A stretch of DNA of 64,000 nucleotides from JACPHB01 sp964495505 (GCA_964495505.1 CAZBVM010000001.1:27894-91893); one strand, 5' to 3'; shown: positions 24,909 through 33,642, counted from the stretch's first letter. Translations and numbers: made by a program. The notes: generated by a model not told the origin, from the sequence alone.

Positions 24909-27311
24909 ATGATTTTTTATATTATCTTTATTCTAATAATCGCTATTACTTTATGGTTTGTCTGGTTTTTGTTTAACAGGGCCTGGCAAAAAGGATTAAT
25001 TTTTAGCGCTTTAAATTTTGTGTTGCTTGAAGTTAAGTTCCCTCGCGTTCTTGAGGCAATTGACGCTTCAAAAGAAAAAGAAAAACTCCTGACAATGGAA
25101 CAGTTTTATAATTCTTTATCAAGTATTCTTAGGGGGAAAAGTGGCTTATTTAAGCCAAAGCCATGTTTAATTTTTGAAATCGCCGTACCCGAAGAGGGTG
25201 AAGAAATCGGATTTTACGCGGCTATGCCAAAAAAATTTCAATCGGCGATTCAAAGGCAAATTCAAGGATTTTTCCCGGAAGCTGCAATTAACGCAGTCAA
25301 TGATTATAATATTTTTAATAAAGAAGGCATAAGTATCGGTTCGGTTTTAAAAACTAAAAGAAATTATATCCTACCTTTTAAAACCTATAAAAAATTGGAA
25401 GCGAGCACCCTGGGGCTTATTACTAACTCTATGGCCTTGCTCAAAGAACGTGGCGAAGGAGTAGCGCTTCAAATTTTAGTAAAACCCACCAATGCATCTT
25501 CCAAAGGTGATGCCGTAAAAATTATTAAAAATCTTTTTGCCGGAAAAAGTTTAGATGACGGTCTGGGAGAATTAGAAAGTCCAATTTCTTTTATTGACAA
25601 TGTCCGAAAATTTTTTAATGTTAAGCCTCCGGAGGAAGTAAAAAAGCCAACTGCAGTCGAGTTGACACCACTTGTTAAAGAACTTATTGAAGAAATAGAC
25701 AATAAGGCCAAACACAATTTATTTGAAGTCAATATAAGAATATTAGTTTCGGCCGAAAATGAAGAAAGTGCTCTTCAAGTTTTATCAAATATTGAAAATG
25801 CTTTTTCCCAATTTGAGGCACCGGATTCAAATTACTTTTACAGTTACCGGCCGGTTAAATCGGTTCTAAAAAATTTAATTTATAATTTTTCTTTCAGAAT
25901 ATTTAATAAAAAAGAAACAGTTTGGCTTTCTGGAGAAGAGTTAACCAGTATATATCACTTCCCAATAATTAAAATTGAAACGCCGAAAGTAAAGTTTCTA
26001 AAAGCCAAGGCAGCAGCACCGCCGGCCGTTATGCCGTCCTCCGGCGTTATTTTGGGTAAAAATCAATTCAGAGGCCAAGAAGCGATTATTAAATTAAATC
26101 CGCTTGACCGCCGGCGCCATCTTTATATTGTCGGCCAAACCGGCACCGGGAAAAGTTATCTTTTGAGAAATCTGATTAAGCAAGATATTGATGGCGGCGC
26201 CGGCGTTGGCGTGATTGATCCTCACGGTGATTTGGTTGAAGCGATTTTGGGTCTTGTGCCGCGCCATCGTTATAACGATGTGGTCTTGTTTGATCCGGCC
26301 GATACCGAATGGCCGATTGGTTTAAATCTTTTAGAAGCTGCTACTCCCACCGAAAAAGATTTCGCTATCCAGGAAATGATTGCCACTTTTCAAAAGCTTT
26401 TTTTAGCCGAACACCTAGGGCCCGTTTTTGAACACAGCATGAGAAACGCCATGCTGACGCTGATGGCGGGTGACAGTCCGGGAACTTTAGTTGATATCCC
26501 CAGAATTTTTACCGACCCGGTATTCGTTCGTCAACTTTTAATAAAAGTCACCGATCCTCTGGTGCGGGATTTTTGGGAAAAAGAGATGCTGAAAATGTCG
26601 GAACAAACCAAATCGGAAATGATTGGATATCTAGTTTCTAAAGTAGGCCGATTTGTTGAAAATTCAATGATGAGAAATATAATCGGCCAAAGCCGTTCCG
26701 GAATTGATTTTAACGATATTATGAATAATGGCAAAATTTTATTGGTTAATCTCTCAAAAGGCCGAGTAGGAGAAATGAACAGCGCTCTTTTGGGACTGAT
26801 CGTAACTGCTAAGCTTCAAATGGCGGCTTTCAGAAGAGCCGAAGAACGCAATGAAGAATCTCGTCGGGACTTTTACTTGTATATGGATGAGTTTCAAAAT
26901 TTTACGACCGATTCTATTGCCACCATTCTTGCTGAAGCCAGAAAGTATCGCCTTAATCTTATTTTGGCCCATCAGTTTATCGGGCAACTTACCGATAAAA
27001 TCCGCGATTCGGTTTTTGGCAATGCCGGCTCCGTTATCTCATTCAGAGTTGGGCCAGAAGACGCAAAGTTTTTGGTTAAATACTTTGAACCGGTTTTTAG
27101 TGAAACTGACCTTATAAACATTGATAATCGTCACGCTTACGCTAAACTTTTAATCAATGGCGCCACCACTATGCCATTTAACATCACAACCGAAGATTCT
27201 CCAGAGAGCAGTTTGGATGAAGCCGAAAACTTAAGAGAACTTAACCGGCAAAAATATGCCCGGTCGCGCGCTGAAGTAGAACAAATTATTAGTAATAGAT
27301 TTGGAAAATAA
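24909..27311 (+). CDS. VirD4/TraD-like membrane-anchored AAA+ ATPase
   Basis: 800 residues. One N-terminal membrane segment (about 2-24) is followed by a long region of about 380 residues with no clear motif, then a RecA-like motor: Walker A GQTGTGKS at about 409-416, IDPHGDLVEAIL after it, Walker B-like YLYMDEFQNF near 660, and a QFIGQL sensor region. This is the type IV secretion coupling-protein/HerA superfamily, common in CPR genomes as a stand-alone gene. Transport of DNA or protein across the membrane is inferred. No other secretion genes are nearby. Confidence 0.82.
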   Translation: MIFYIIFILIIAITLWFVWFLFNRAWQKGLIFSALNFVLLEVKFPRVLEAIDASKEKEKLLTMEQFYNSLSSILRGKSGLFKPKPCLIFEIAVPEEGEEIGFYAAMPKKFQSAIQRQIQGFFPEAAINAVNDYNIFNKEGISIGSVLKTKRNYILPFKTYKKLEASTLGLITNSMALLKERGEGVALQILVKPTNASSKGDAVKIIKNLFAGKSLDDGLGELESPISFIDNVRKFFNVKPPEEVKKPTAVELTPLVKELIEEIDNKAKHNLFEVNIRILVSAENEESALQVLSNIENAFSQFEAPDSNYFYSYRPVKSVLKNLIYNFSFRIFNKKETVWLSGEELTSIYHFPIIKIETPKVKFLKAKAAAPPAVMPSSGVILGKNQFRGQEAIIKLNPLDRRRHLYIVGQTGTGKSYLLRNLIKQDIDGGAGVGVIDPHGDLVEAILGLVPRHRYNDVVLFDPADTEWPIGLNLLEAATPTEKDFAIQEMIATFQKLFLAEHLGPVFEHSMRNAMLTLMAGDSPGTLVDIPRIFTDPVFVRQLLIKVTDPLVRDFWEKEMLKMSEQTKSEMIGYLVSKVGRFVENSMMRNIIGQSRSGIDFNDIMNNGKILLVNLSKGRVGEMNSALLGLIVTAKLQMAAFRRAEERNEESRRDFYLYMDEFQNFTTDSIATILAEARKYRLNLILAHQFIGQLTDKIRDSVFGNAGSVISFRVGPEDAKFLVKYFEPVFSETDLINIDNRHAYAKLLINGATTMPFNITTEDSPESSLDEAENLRELNRQKYARSRAEVEQIISNRFGK

Positions 27312-27312
27312 A

Positions 27313-27948
27313 ATGACTAAAAAAGATTTTTGGTTGGCAATTTTAGCCGGAGAAACATCGGCCTGGCTTTCCTTGCCGATACTGAAAAATTTGAAAATTT
27401 TTGATATTTTAACTAGTCGAGGGATAAATCCAATAGGTTTTTCTGTTTTTTGGATTTTCTTTATTCCCACCGGAGCAGTAATAGCGCTTAGTTTTTTTTA
27501 TTTTTTGGCAAAATATAAAAACCGCGTTGGATTTTTTGAGCTTGGCAAATACGGAATTATCGGCGTTTTAAATACAATGCTCAACGCGGGAATTTATAAT
27601 TTTTTTATTTTTATAACCGATATTTCTTTTGGTTTTATATTGGACTTGTTTTTTGTTGTCGCTTTTATTATTACCATCGCAAATAGTTTTATTTGGAATA
27701 AATTCTGGGCCTTTGCCGAAAACGAGGTGAAAGATATTAAAAGTGAAGCCATTAAATTTTTCACCATTTCTACGGCTGTAGCCGCGGTTAACGCAGTTAT
27801 TTTACATACAATAGTAAACGTTATCGGCGCGCCTGTGGGGCTAGATCCAAAAATCTGGGCCAATATAGCATTAAGTTTTACTATCATTACCGCCTTTTTG
27901 GGAAACTTTTTTTCTTACAAATATATTGTGTTTAGGGATAAAAAATAA
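27313..27948 (+). CDS. GtrA-family membrane protein
   Basis: Four or five hydrophobic segments with the GtrA core beginning ELGKYGIIGVLNTMLNAGIYNFF and ending in the typical GNFFSYKYIVFRDKK. GtrA proteins help move or anchor polyprenyl-linked sugars. The first about 80 residues form an extra N-terminal pair of hydrophobic segments beyond the usual 130-residue domain. I chose the ATG at 27313, just after the upstream stop; a TTG at 27301 would overlap it. Confidence 0.85.
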   Translation: MTKKDFWLAILAGETSAWLSLPILKNLKIFDILTSRGINPIGFSVFWIFFIPTGAVIALSFFYFLAKYKNRVGFFELGKYGIIGVLNTMLNAGIYNFFIFITDISFGFILDLFFVVAFIITIANSFIWNKFWAFAENEVKDIKSEAIKFFTISTAVAAVNAVILHTIVNVIGAPVGLDPKIWANIALSFTIITAFLGNFFSYKYIVFRDKK

Positions 27949-27972
27949 GGGGTTTAATACCCCTTATTTTAT
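27946..27972. terminator. Bidirectional terminator
   Basis: AAGGGGT / ACCCCTT stem with A-rich and T-rich sides (AAAAAATA and ATTTTAT). It serves both the gtrA gene (plus) and the protease gene (minus) that converge here. Confidence 0.8.
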
Positions 27973-28664
27973 CAAAAGTCTTTAATCGATTCCGGCGGCC
28001 GGTGAAATTCTTCCATAAATGATTTGATTTCTGCTGATCTTATAGCGTAAGATCTATTGTCGTCTAAAGAAGTTTTAATTGCGGCTGTGCTAATGCTCAT
28101 TCCCATCAATTCACCATTTTCATCGATTAAAGGACTACCGCTAAAGCCTTTCGGTATAGAAATATTGTATTCTATTACGGTAAATATCAGACCGTTGTCT
28201 TCTAGGGTTATTTTCATGTGTAAATTTCTAATATTGCCGTAAATAACTTGCCATAAACTGCCATAGCTGTTGCCAACTACAGCAATCGGTTGGCCGACGA
28301 CAAAGTTATGAGTGTTGCCAAACTTTAAATAAGAAAAAACTATTTTCTCATTCTCAGGCATTATAGGCAGCATTACGGCTAAATCATTGTTCTCCTCAAA
28401 CCGATCCAAAATTAATTCTAGTTTTTTGCCATTATACAGTTGTGCCCATAATCTTTCATAGTTTTCTACCGCATGTTTAGCGGTAATTAGTGTGCCCAGA
28501 GAATCTATAAAAAATCCACTGCCGCGAAAACCGGTTAAATCTTCTTTTAAATAAAGCGCCACCACGGCCGATTTGACGTTTTCAATTACTTCATTGGGAA
28601 AAGCCGCAAAAACAGACAGTGGGTAAAAGACAATAAAACAAACAATAGCCGCCAATTTTCTCAT
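27972..28664 (-). CDS. Secreted trypsin-like serine protease
   Basis: 230 residues after a signal peptide (MRKLAAIVCFIVFYPLSVFA). A chymotrypsin-fold protease with His in TAKHAV, Asp in NNDLAVM and the nucleophile Ser in GFSGSPLID; all three are kept. No PDZ domain, unlike DegP/HtrA. Start: the ATG at 28664 has a GGAG six bases upstream; a TTG at 28676 is less likely. It is divergent from the metalloprotease at 28806, with overlapping promoters, so the two may be co-regulated. Confidence 0.85.
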   Translation of the reverse strand: MRKLAAIVCFIVFYPLSVFAAFPNEVIENVKSAVVALYLKEDLTGFRGSGFFIDSLGTLITAKHAVENYERLWAQLYNGKKLELILDRFEENNDLAVMLPIMPENEKIVFSYLKFGNTHNFVVGQPIAVVGNSYGSLWQVIYGNIRNLHMKITLEDNGLIFTVIEYNISIPKGFSGSPLIDENGELMGMSISTAAIKTSLDDNRSYAIRSAEIKSFMEEFHRPPESIKDF

Positions 28665-28703
28665 TTCCCGCTCCAATTTTTAAAGAGCAACTGCTTTAAG
28701 TAA

Positions 28704-28733
28704 ATTTTAACACAAGCTGACAATTCTTATCAA
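28704..28733 (-). promoter_or_regulatory. Promoter of the serine protease gene
   Basis: On the minus strand TTGATA (28728-28733), 18-base spacer, TAAAAT (28704-28709) with a TGT extended -10 element. Its -35 overlaps the -35 of the divergent promoter. Confidence 0.6.
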
Positions 28734-28755
28734 TTTTTTCTTACCATGATATACT
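28727..28755 (+). promoter_or_regulatory. Promoter of the metalloprotease gene
   Basis: TTATCA (28727-28732), 17-base spacer, TATACT (28750-28755), with a TGA just upstream as an extended -10. Overlaps the opposite promoter. Confidence 0.6.
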
Positions 28756-28805
28756 ACACTTAACTTAAATAAGTGGTTCATTAAAATAATTATTAGGAGG
28801 CAACT

Positions 28806-29390
28806 ATGCGCGTAATCATTATCGCGGCATTTGCGATTTTTATTATTATTCCTTCTGTGTTGTCTGCGATTGACGAAAAGCCACCGCTTACTGTGAGTAT
28901 TGTCGTGGATCCGCTTCTTTACGACCGCTTTAAGAGTCCGGAGGAGCTTGAGGTACACCTTCTCAACATCATCAGCCGCGCCTCGCTCATCTTCAACGCA
29001 GATATCGGCAGACAACTGGTGCTTGACGTAATCGAGGTCGGTCTTCCGCCGAATGCGGGACTCTCAATTGACGACAAGAGCGCTTTTGCGTGGTTGAAGG
29101 AGAAAGTAAAGAGACATCCGTCCCGATTCTGGGTTTTCCTCATTGACCGTCCGCTTGCTTCATGCAACATTTCAGGCACCTGGAGCGGTTGCGGGATGAT
29201 GAATAATTCCATCTCCATAGTAGTGTACAATTCTGATCTTGCCCTTACCCTTCGGAATCTTCTTCACGAGCTTGGCCACAATTGCGGGGCGGATCACAGC
29301 GAATCAAAAATTTCTATTATGTATCCATGGGGCGGGAACAACGTGACCTACAGTGACAAAGTGGTCATCATTCGGGATACATGCGAGTGA
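28806..29390 (+). CDS. Secreted zinc metalloprotease of metzincin type
   Basis: 194 residues with a signal peptide (about 1-21, ending VLSA). The zinc site HELGHNCGADH fits HExxHxxGxxH exactly, and ISIMYP further on is a metzincin Met-turn. Two other cysteines in ASCNISGTWSGCG suggest a disulfide. A consensus AGGAGG five bases before the ATG gives strong initiation, unlike the housekeeping genes. Higher GC than its flanks, own terminator, and a 39-bp repeat shared with the gene at 9989. Substrate unknown; perhaps host or neighbour proteins. Confidence 0.88.
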   Translation: MRVIIIAAFAIFIIIPSVLSAIDEKPPLTVSIVVDPLLYDRFKSPEELEVHLLNIISRASLIFNADIGRQLVLDVIEVGLPPNAGLSIDDKSAFAWLKEKVKRHPSRFWVFLIDRPLASCNISGTWSGCGMMNNSISIVVYNSDLALTLRNLLHELGHNCGADHSESKISIMYPWGGNNVTYSDKVVIIRDTCE

Positions 29391-29398
29391 CAACAAGG

Positions 29399-29430
29399 CC
29401 CGAGGAACATATTTCACGGGTTTTTTATTT
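29399..29430 (+). terminator. Terminator of the metalloprotease gene
   Basis: CCCG / CGGG arms with a 14-base loop, followed by TTTTTTATTTTT. The stem is short but the U-tract is strong. Confidence 0.55.
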
Positions 29431-29452
29431 TTGCGACCTTTGATTGAATTCT

Positions 29453-29491
29453 TTTCGGAAATCAGCAACGATCGTTGGGATATTACGAAAA
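29453..29491 (+). repeat. 39-bp intergenic repeat, copy 2
   Basis: Exact reverse complement of 9888-9926, with the CAACGATCGTTG core. It lies about 22 bases past the metalloprotease terminator, in the same orientation relative to the gene as copy 1. Confidence 0.9.
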
Positions 29492-29526
29492 CTAAATATC
29501 AAATTAGTATATCAAATTTTATTTTA

Positions 29527-29560
29527 AACGCACTAAAATCCTATAGGTCATTCGTGCGTT
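29527..29560. repeat. AACGCA palindromic repeat, copy 1 (34 bp)
   Basis: Outer arms AACGCAC / GTGCGTT with a CCTATAGG palindrome in the centre. The left two thirds match the copy at 33543-33578 base for base; a relative with the same outer hexamers and total length is at 48731-48764. Confidence 0.75.
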
Positions 29561-29577
29561 CATATAATATATTAAAA

Positions 29578-30024
29578 TTATTTTCTTTCGAGAACGAGAA
29601 CTAAGCGGGGCTCGCCATCGCCATAATAGTTTTCTATACGCGATTCAACAATAAAACCTAAAGATTTATAAAGTGCTAATGCCGGCGCGTTATCCGGATG
29701 GGTATCCAGTTCTATTCTTTTTGCGTCTTTAACTTCGTCCAATATCTGGATCATAACTTCGCGGCCGATGCCTTGTCCCTGAAAGAAGGGATTAATAGCT
29801 AATCCGTTTATGTAAACCCTGCCTTCTCCTTTTCTTTCGTAGGAAATGTTGCCGACTACTGCGCCATCTTTCTCAATAAGATAAACGGTATTGTTTTCAA
29901 TTTCGTACTTCCACTCATCTTCCTTAAGCATCGGAGAATATATTTTCGTTCCGGCAACGCTCTTTTCAATTGATATCAATATAGGTATATCTGCGCTTGT
30001 GGCTTTTTTTAAATTTATTGACAT
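29578..30024 (-). CDS. GNAT-family N-acetyltransferase
   Basis: 148 residues, a single acetyl-CoA-dependent acetyltransferase domain. The acetyl-CoA loop GQGIGRE (after NPFFQ) and the C-terminal ALALYKSLGF motif are clear. The RimI-like layout suggests a protein or small-amine acceptor, but this cannot be told from sequence. It is followed after three bases by the NUDIX gene upstream on the same strand, so both are likely in one transcript. Confidence 0.88.
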   Translation of the reverse strand: MSINLKKATSADIPILISIEKSVAGTKIYSPMLKEDEWKYEIENNTVYLIEKDGAVVGNISYERKGEGRVYINGLAINPFFQGQGIGREVMIQILDEVKDAKRIELDTHPDNAPALALYKSLGFIVESRIENYYGDGEPRLVLVLERK

Positions 30025-30027
30025 ATA

Positions 30028-30495
30028 TTATTGTTGCAATTTTTGAATATAATCAACTCCGAGTTCTGAATATATAATTCCTTTTTCAACATTTTGTATC
30101 GCTTCTCTTACATGGTGCACCGTATTTTTCGGAAGAGCGCCTATTGGGAACCATTTGATGTCATCGCATTTATGAGATTCCATAATTTTTATTTCTCCGG
30201 ACCATTTTGTGGATAAGAAAAATAAATCCGTCCTGTCGCCGGTTTCATCAATTTTTGTGCGGTACATCGTGTGAACTAGTGTGATGTCTTTTGGGGTAAT
30301 ATCAATTCCCAATTCTTCCTTCATTTCCCTTATCAATCCTTCTACTGGCAATTCCCCGGCTTCAACATGGCCGGCTGGAACAGAATACCACCCATCATAA
30401 TAACCAGAACCTCGCCGTCGTCCAAGCAAAATTTTATCTCCTTTTTTAAGGAAAAGATAAACCGCTGGCACTGCTTTATTTCTTTCTTTTAGCAT
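30028..30495 (-). CDS. NUDIX hydrolase
   Basis: 155 residues with a full Nudix box: GHVEAGELPVEGLIREMKEE, then LGI. It hydrolyses a nucleoside diphosphate linked to another moiety. The N-terminal PAVYLFLKKGDKILLGRR and the YDGWYSVPAGH strand resemble MutT/NUDIX pyrophosphatases acting on nucleotides. Substrate unknown. Confidence 0.9.
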   Translation of the reverse strand: MLKERNKAVPAVYLFLKKGDKILLGRRRGSGYYDGWYSVPAGHVEAGELPVEGLIREMKEELGIDITPKDITLVHTMYRTKIDETGDRTDLFFLSTKWSGEIKIMESHKCDDIKWFPIGALPKNTVHHVREAIQNVEKGIIYSELGVDYIQKLQQ

Positions 30496-30510
30496 AATAT
30501 TGGTTTTGAT

Positions 30511-31107
30511 TTATGCATTTTTGTACATTTTAGGTTTTCTTAGTAATTTCATCAAAATCAGAATCCATCCGCCGAGAAATATCATAATTGGATTTATTAA
30601 AATATTGCTAATATCAAAATTTATTGTGGAAAATCCAAGAATAAACAATATGCCCGTGATAAATAATAGCTGAGCATTATTTAATGAAATACTGATATTA
30701 GTTATAGCAATATTGTAATTCTCTAACGCATTATTTTCTAATATTTGATTTGGTTCATTATTTCCTAATTTTTTTAAAAAATATAAGGACTTAAATAGTT
30801 CTTTGTCTGTAAAAGCGGCACGATAATGAATTTGATTCCATATAATAATCATAATGCCAGATGTAAAACTGAGCCAACTTATTAACAGAAATATTTTAAA
30901 ATTTGCATTTGGTAATAACTTAATAAAAGAAAAACTTGCAACTAAAATCGCAGAAGATAATGTAATAAATAATTTTTCGCTATTATGAGAAATTTCGTAT
31001 AATTTTTCAAATGAATCCAGGGACTCAAAAAGCCGTCTTTCTGATTTTAAAAGTCTATCTTTTGTTTTTTGAATAATTTTTGTATTTTTAAGACTGAAAT
31101 TTTGCAT
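30511..31107 (-). CDS. Integral membrane protein, unknown
   Basis: 198 residues. An N-terminal basic helical stretch (about 10-40) is followed by four hydrophobic segments arranged as two hairpins (about 47-66, 73-93, then 143-160 and 167-187), separated by a polar loop. The layout recalls SLATT-type membrane proteins linked to prokaryotic conflict systems, but no motif supports this firmly. Low GC, unlike the cassette genes nearby. Confidence 0.65.
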   Translation of the reverse strand: MQNFSLKNTKIIQKTKDRLLKSERRLFESLDSFEKLYEISHNSEKLFITLSSAILVASFSFIKLLPNANFKIFLLISWLSFTSGIMIIIWNQIHYRAAFTDKELFKSLYFLKKLGNNEPNQILENNALENYNIAITNISISLNNAQLLFITGILFILGFSTINFDISNILINPIMIFLGGWILILMKLLRKPKMYKNA

Positions 31108-31219
31108 TTTAATTTTTCTAATATATTAAATTAATGTATCTCAATCAACTGAATTAGTATATGACGGCTACCGAGCAGAGAATCCGTTTTTCGTTAAAGC
31201 CCATCATAAAATTCTCAAT

Positions 31220-31384
31220 TTAATACCAATTCATCCAATAAAATAAAAGGGGTATTAAATTTTCTTGACATTCTGGTTTGGGATACTTTGCGCAACTATC
31301 CGTAGTAATATAAAAAGTTAAAAATAGTAAAACAATAAAAATAACTATAATATACACAAAAATATTTTTAAAATTTATTTTCAT
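31220..31384 (-). CDS. Short single-span membrane peptide
   Basis: A 54-residue ORF: basic MKINFKN start, one strong hydrophobic segment (about 8-28), then a short tail with two cysteines (SCAKYPKPEC). It begins two bases past the 3' end of tRNA-Gln on the same strand. No homology recognised; the hydrophobic segment and Cys pair make it a plausible real gene. Confidence 0.4.
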   Translation of the reverse strand: MKINFKNIFVYIIVIFIVLLFLTFYITTDSCAKYPKPECQENLIPLLFYWMNWY

Positions 31385-31386
31385 AG

Positions 31387-31457
31387 CTCGGGGGTAGGGA
31401 TTCGAACCCCAATAAATACCTTCAAAGGGTACTGTCCTACCGTTAGACGACCCCCGA
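31387..31457 (-). tRNA. tRNA-Gln (anticodon UUG)
   Basis: On the minus strand TCGGGGG / CCCCCGA acceptor, D arm, anticodon loop CTTTGAA with TTG, T arm with TTCGAAT, discriminator G as expected for Gln. CCA is not encoded (next bases CTA), unlike tRNA-Lys and tRNA-Ile in this window. Confidence 0.93.
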
Positions 31458-31460
31458 ATA

Positions 31461-32492
31461 TTATTTGTTATTAATTACTTCTACTACTGCTAGTTCAAGC
31501 GGCAGGGAGGGGATTGGGCTGCGCTTGATGTCGTTTTGGGCAATCATAAATATTTTTATCGCCCGGGCAGCGCTATCAATTGAGAATTTTTCTGCTTGTG
31601 TTTTAACGATTTCAAACTGGTCCGGCGTTAATTCTTGCGCTATTAGTTCCGATAAAGAACTTTCAACTTTTAGAAGCATTATTTTTCTTAAGTGATTAAT
31701 GAGCGCTTTGGTAAAAACTTCTAAATCTGTTCCGCTTTCGCATAATTTTCCGATATAATCTATCGCTTCTTTGGGATTAGAAGTTGAAAGATGGTCGGTC
31801 ATAATTTTTACTTTTTCAAAATCAACCGCGCCCAAAAGTTCTTCTATGTCTTCCTTAGCAATGATTTTATCACTCCAAACCCGAAGTTGTTCAAGCATTG
31901 ATTCGGCGTCGCGATAACTGCCACCGGCAAAAGAGGCGACAAGCCGCAACGCATCCGGCTCAATTTTTATTTTTTCAGCCGCTATAATTTTTTCAAGTTT
32001 TTTGATAATTTCCGATACGGCAAGTTTCCTGAAAGGAAACGACTGAACGCGGGAAAGGATTGTTGCCGGAACTTTGTTAATTTCGGTAGTCGCCAGAACA
32101 AAAACGGCGTGTGCCGGCGGTTCTTCTAGAGTTTTTAGTAACGCGTTAAAGGCCTCTTTGGTTAACTGATGAACTTCGTCAATGATAAAGACCTTGTATT
32201 TTCCGGCAGTCGGAGCGAATTTTATGCCGTCGCGGAGTTCTCTTATTTCATCAATGCCGCGGTTACTAGCCGCGTCAATTTCTATAAGGTCAAGGTCGCC
32301 GCAGCCGAGCGATTTTGCGAGCAAGCGGGCAACGGTTGTTTTTCCGGTGCCTCGCGGTCCACTAAATAAATAAGCATGGCTTACGCGGCCCAGTTTTAAA
32401 GCGTTGGTAAGCGTTCGCACCACATGCTCCTGTCCGATAACTTCTTCCCAGCTTTGCGGCCGGTATTTGCGATATAAAACAAGATTCATCAT
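31461..32492 (-). CDS. dnaX: DNA polymerase III gamma/tau subunit, lacking the zinc module
   Basis: Clamp-loader motor of the replicase. Walker A GPRGTGKT, DEVHQL (DExx box), EEPPAHAVFVLATTE and the SRVQSF sensor region are all present. The usual Cys-rich zinc module after Walker A is absent: AKSLGCGDLDLIEIDAASN joins directly where bacterial DnaX has about 20 more residues with four Cys. The 343-residue length also lacks a tau C-terminus. A second ATG at 32489 is possible. Confidence 0.94.
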   Translation of the reverse strand: MMNLVLYRKYRPQSWEEVIGQEHVVRTLTNALKLGRVSHAYLFSGPRGTGKTTVARLLAKSLGCGDLDLIEIDAASNRGIDEIRELRDGIKFAPTAGKYKVFIIDEVHQLTKEAFNALLKTLEEPPAHAVFVLATTEINKVPATILSRVQSFPFRKLAVSEIIKKLEKIIAAEKIKIEPDALRLVASFAGGSYRDAESMLEQLRVWSDKIIAKEDIEELLGAVDFEKVKIMTDHLSTSNPKEAIDYIGKLCESGTDLEVFTKALINHLRKIMLLKVESSLSELIAQELTPDQFEIVKTQAEKFSIDSAARAIKIFMIAQNDIKRSPIPSLPLELAVVEVINNK

Positions 32493-32537
32493 ATTTTACG
32501 GGTTTACATTATCATATTTTTAACATAAAATAAAGAC

Positions 32538-32687
32538 ATGAAAAATTATTCAAGAAACAACGCCGGAAAAGGCAAAACAACTTTTAGAACCGGCGACAAG
32601 TGGCGAGCCAGAAAAAATATTTTTACCCGCGATATTAAAAGTTTACATAGATGGAAAAGCAGATTACCCCAAAAAAAATCGGCTTAG
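32538..32687 (+). CDS. Small basic ORF, unknown
   Basis: 49 residues, about a third Lys or Arg (NYSRNNAGKGKTTFRTGDKW...). It starts 46 bases from the divergent dnaX start and overlaps the patatin gene by 37 bases in another frame. Ribosomal-protein-like composition suggests nucleic-acid binding. No homolog recognised; could be spurious. Confidence 0.3.
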   Translation: MKNYSRNNAGKGKTTFRTGDKWRARKNIFTRDIKSLHRWKSRLPQKKSA

Positions 32688-33520
32688 CGCTAGGCGGCGG
32701 AGGAGCTAAGGGACTGGCTCATATCGGAATTATTAAAGCGCTTGAAACGGCGGAAATTAAAATTGATTATATCGCCGGTACCAGCATGGGAGCTTTAGTC
32801 GGCGGCTGGTATGCTGCCACCGGAGATATCAAGGCCTTAGAAAATTTTATCGTTCACATTAAAAGAGACAATATTTTTCCTATAAAAGAAATAATCAAGC
32901 GCAAAGACGGCGCGCTTTTTAAAGGAGAATCCATTGCTGATAAATTAAGAAAAGAACTAAAAAACATTAAAATTGAGGATTGTAAAATTCCTTTTACCGC
33001 CTTAGCAACCGATGCTAAAAACGGAGACGAAGTTCGCCTTAAAAATGGCGATTTAGTTGACGCTATCAGAGCTAGCATCGCTCTTCCGATAGTTTTCGCA
33101 CCAGTGGCCGTTAGCAACCGGTTATTAATAGATGGTGGGCTAGTCAATCCGGTTCCAGCCGATGTGGTAAAAGATATGGGCGCCGAATACATTATCGCTG
33201 TTGATGTTTCAAGCAGATGGTTTGTAGCGCCTGAAGAATTGGTGACCACTCACGATATATATGGAGTTATTTCAAGCGCGCTTTCCATTATTGAATATCA
33301 AATCGCTAAAAATATTTTAAAGAACGCTAACTTAGTTTTGCGGCCGCCGGTAATAAACTACAATTGGATAGAATTTGATAAAGCTCAAGAAATAATTAAA
33401 AAAGGCGAAGAAGAACTAGAACTAAGCTTGCGGAAAATTCGCCGCAAAACCGGATACAAAAAACCGGCTCAAACTTTAGCCGAAAAATTCTTGGATTTCA
33501 TACTAAACAAACCGGATTAA
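32651..33520 (+). CDS. Patatin-like phospholipase
   Basis: Lipid acyl hydrolase of the RssA/YchK type. The oxyanion loop GGGGAKGLAHIG, the nucleophile Ser in GTSMG, and the catalytic Asp in DGGLVNPVP form the Ser-Asp dyad. 289 residues, no membrane segment. Target lipid unknown. Confidence 0.92.
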   Translation: MEKQITPKKIGLALGGGGAKGLAHIGIIKALETAEIKIDYIAGTSMGALVGGWYAATGDIKALENFIVHIKRDNIFPIKEIIKRKDGALFKGESIADKLRKELKNIKIEDCKIPFTALATDAKNGDEVRLKNGDLVDAIRASIALPIVFAPVAVSNRLLIDGGLVNPVPADVVKDMGAEYIIAVDVSSRWFVAPEELVTTHDIYGVISSALSIIEYQIAKNILKNANLVLRPPVINYNWIEFDKAQEIIKKGEEELELSLRKIRRKTGYKKPAQTLAEKFLDFILNKPD

Positions 33521-33542
33521 ATTAATTTGATAAATATTTTAT

Positions 33543-33578
33543 GAACGCACTAAAATCCTATAGGCAGTTTATGCGTTC
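33543..33578. repeat. AACGCA palindromic repeat, copy 2 (36 bp)
   Basis: Outer arms GAACGCA / TGCGTTC and a central CCTATAGG. Shares its left part with 29527-29560. It lies past the terminator of the minus-strand gene at 33663. Confidence 0.75.
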
Positions 33579-33599
33579 AGCAAGAATAAATTGAATTAA

Positions 33600-33642
33600 A
33601 TTTTTAAAAATTAGAAACCCCGGCGCGCGTCGCGCGCCGGGG
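33600..33642 (-). terminator. Very GC-rich intrinsic terminator
   Basis: Twelve-base perfect arms CCCCGGCGCGCG / CGCGCGCCGGGG (33618-33642, one-base loop), followed on the minus strand by TTTCTAATTTTT. It ends the gene at 33663. Confidence 0.85.

Noticed and set aside
29527..29560. Integron attC site
   Set aside because: The outer arms resemble attC in being inverted, but the flanks do not fit the GTTRRRY/RYYYAAC core and no integron integrase was seen.
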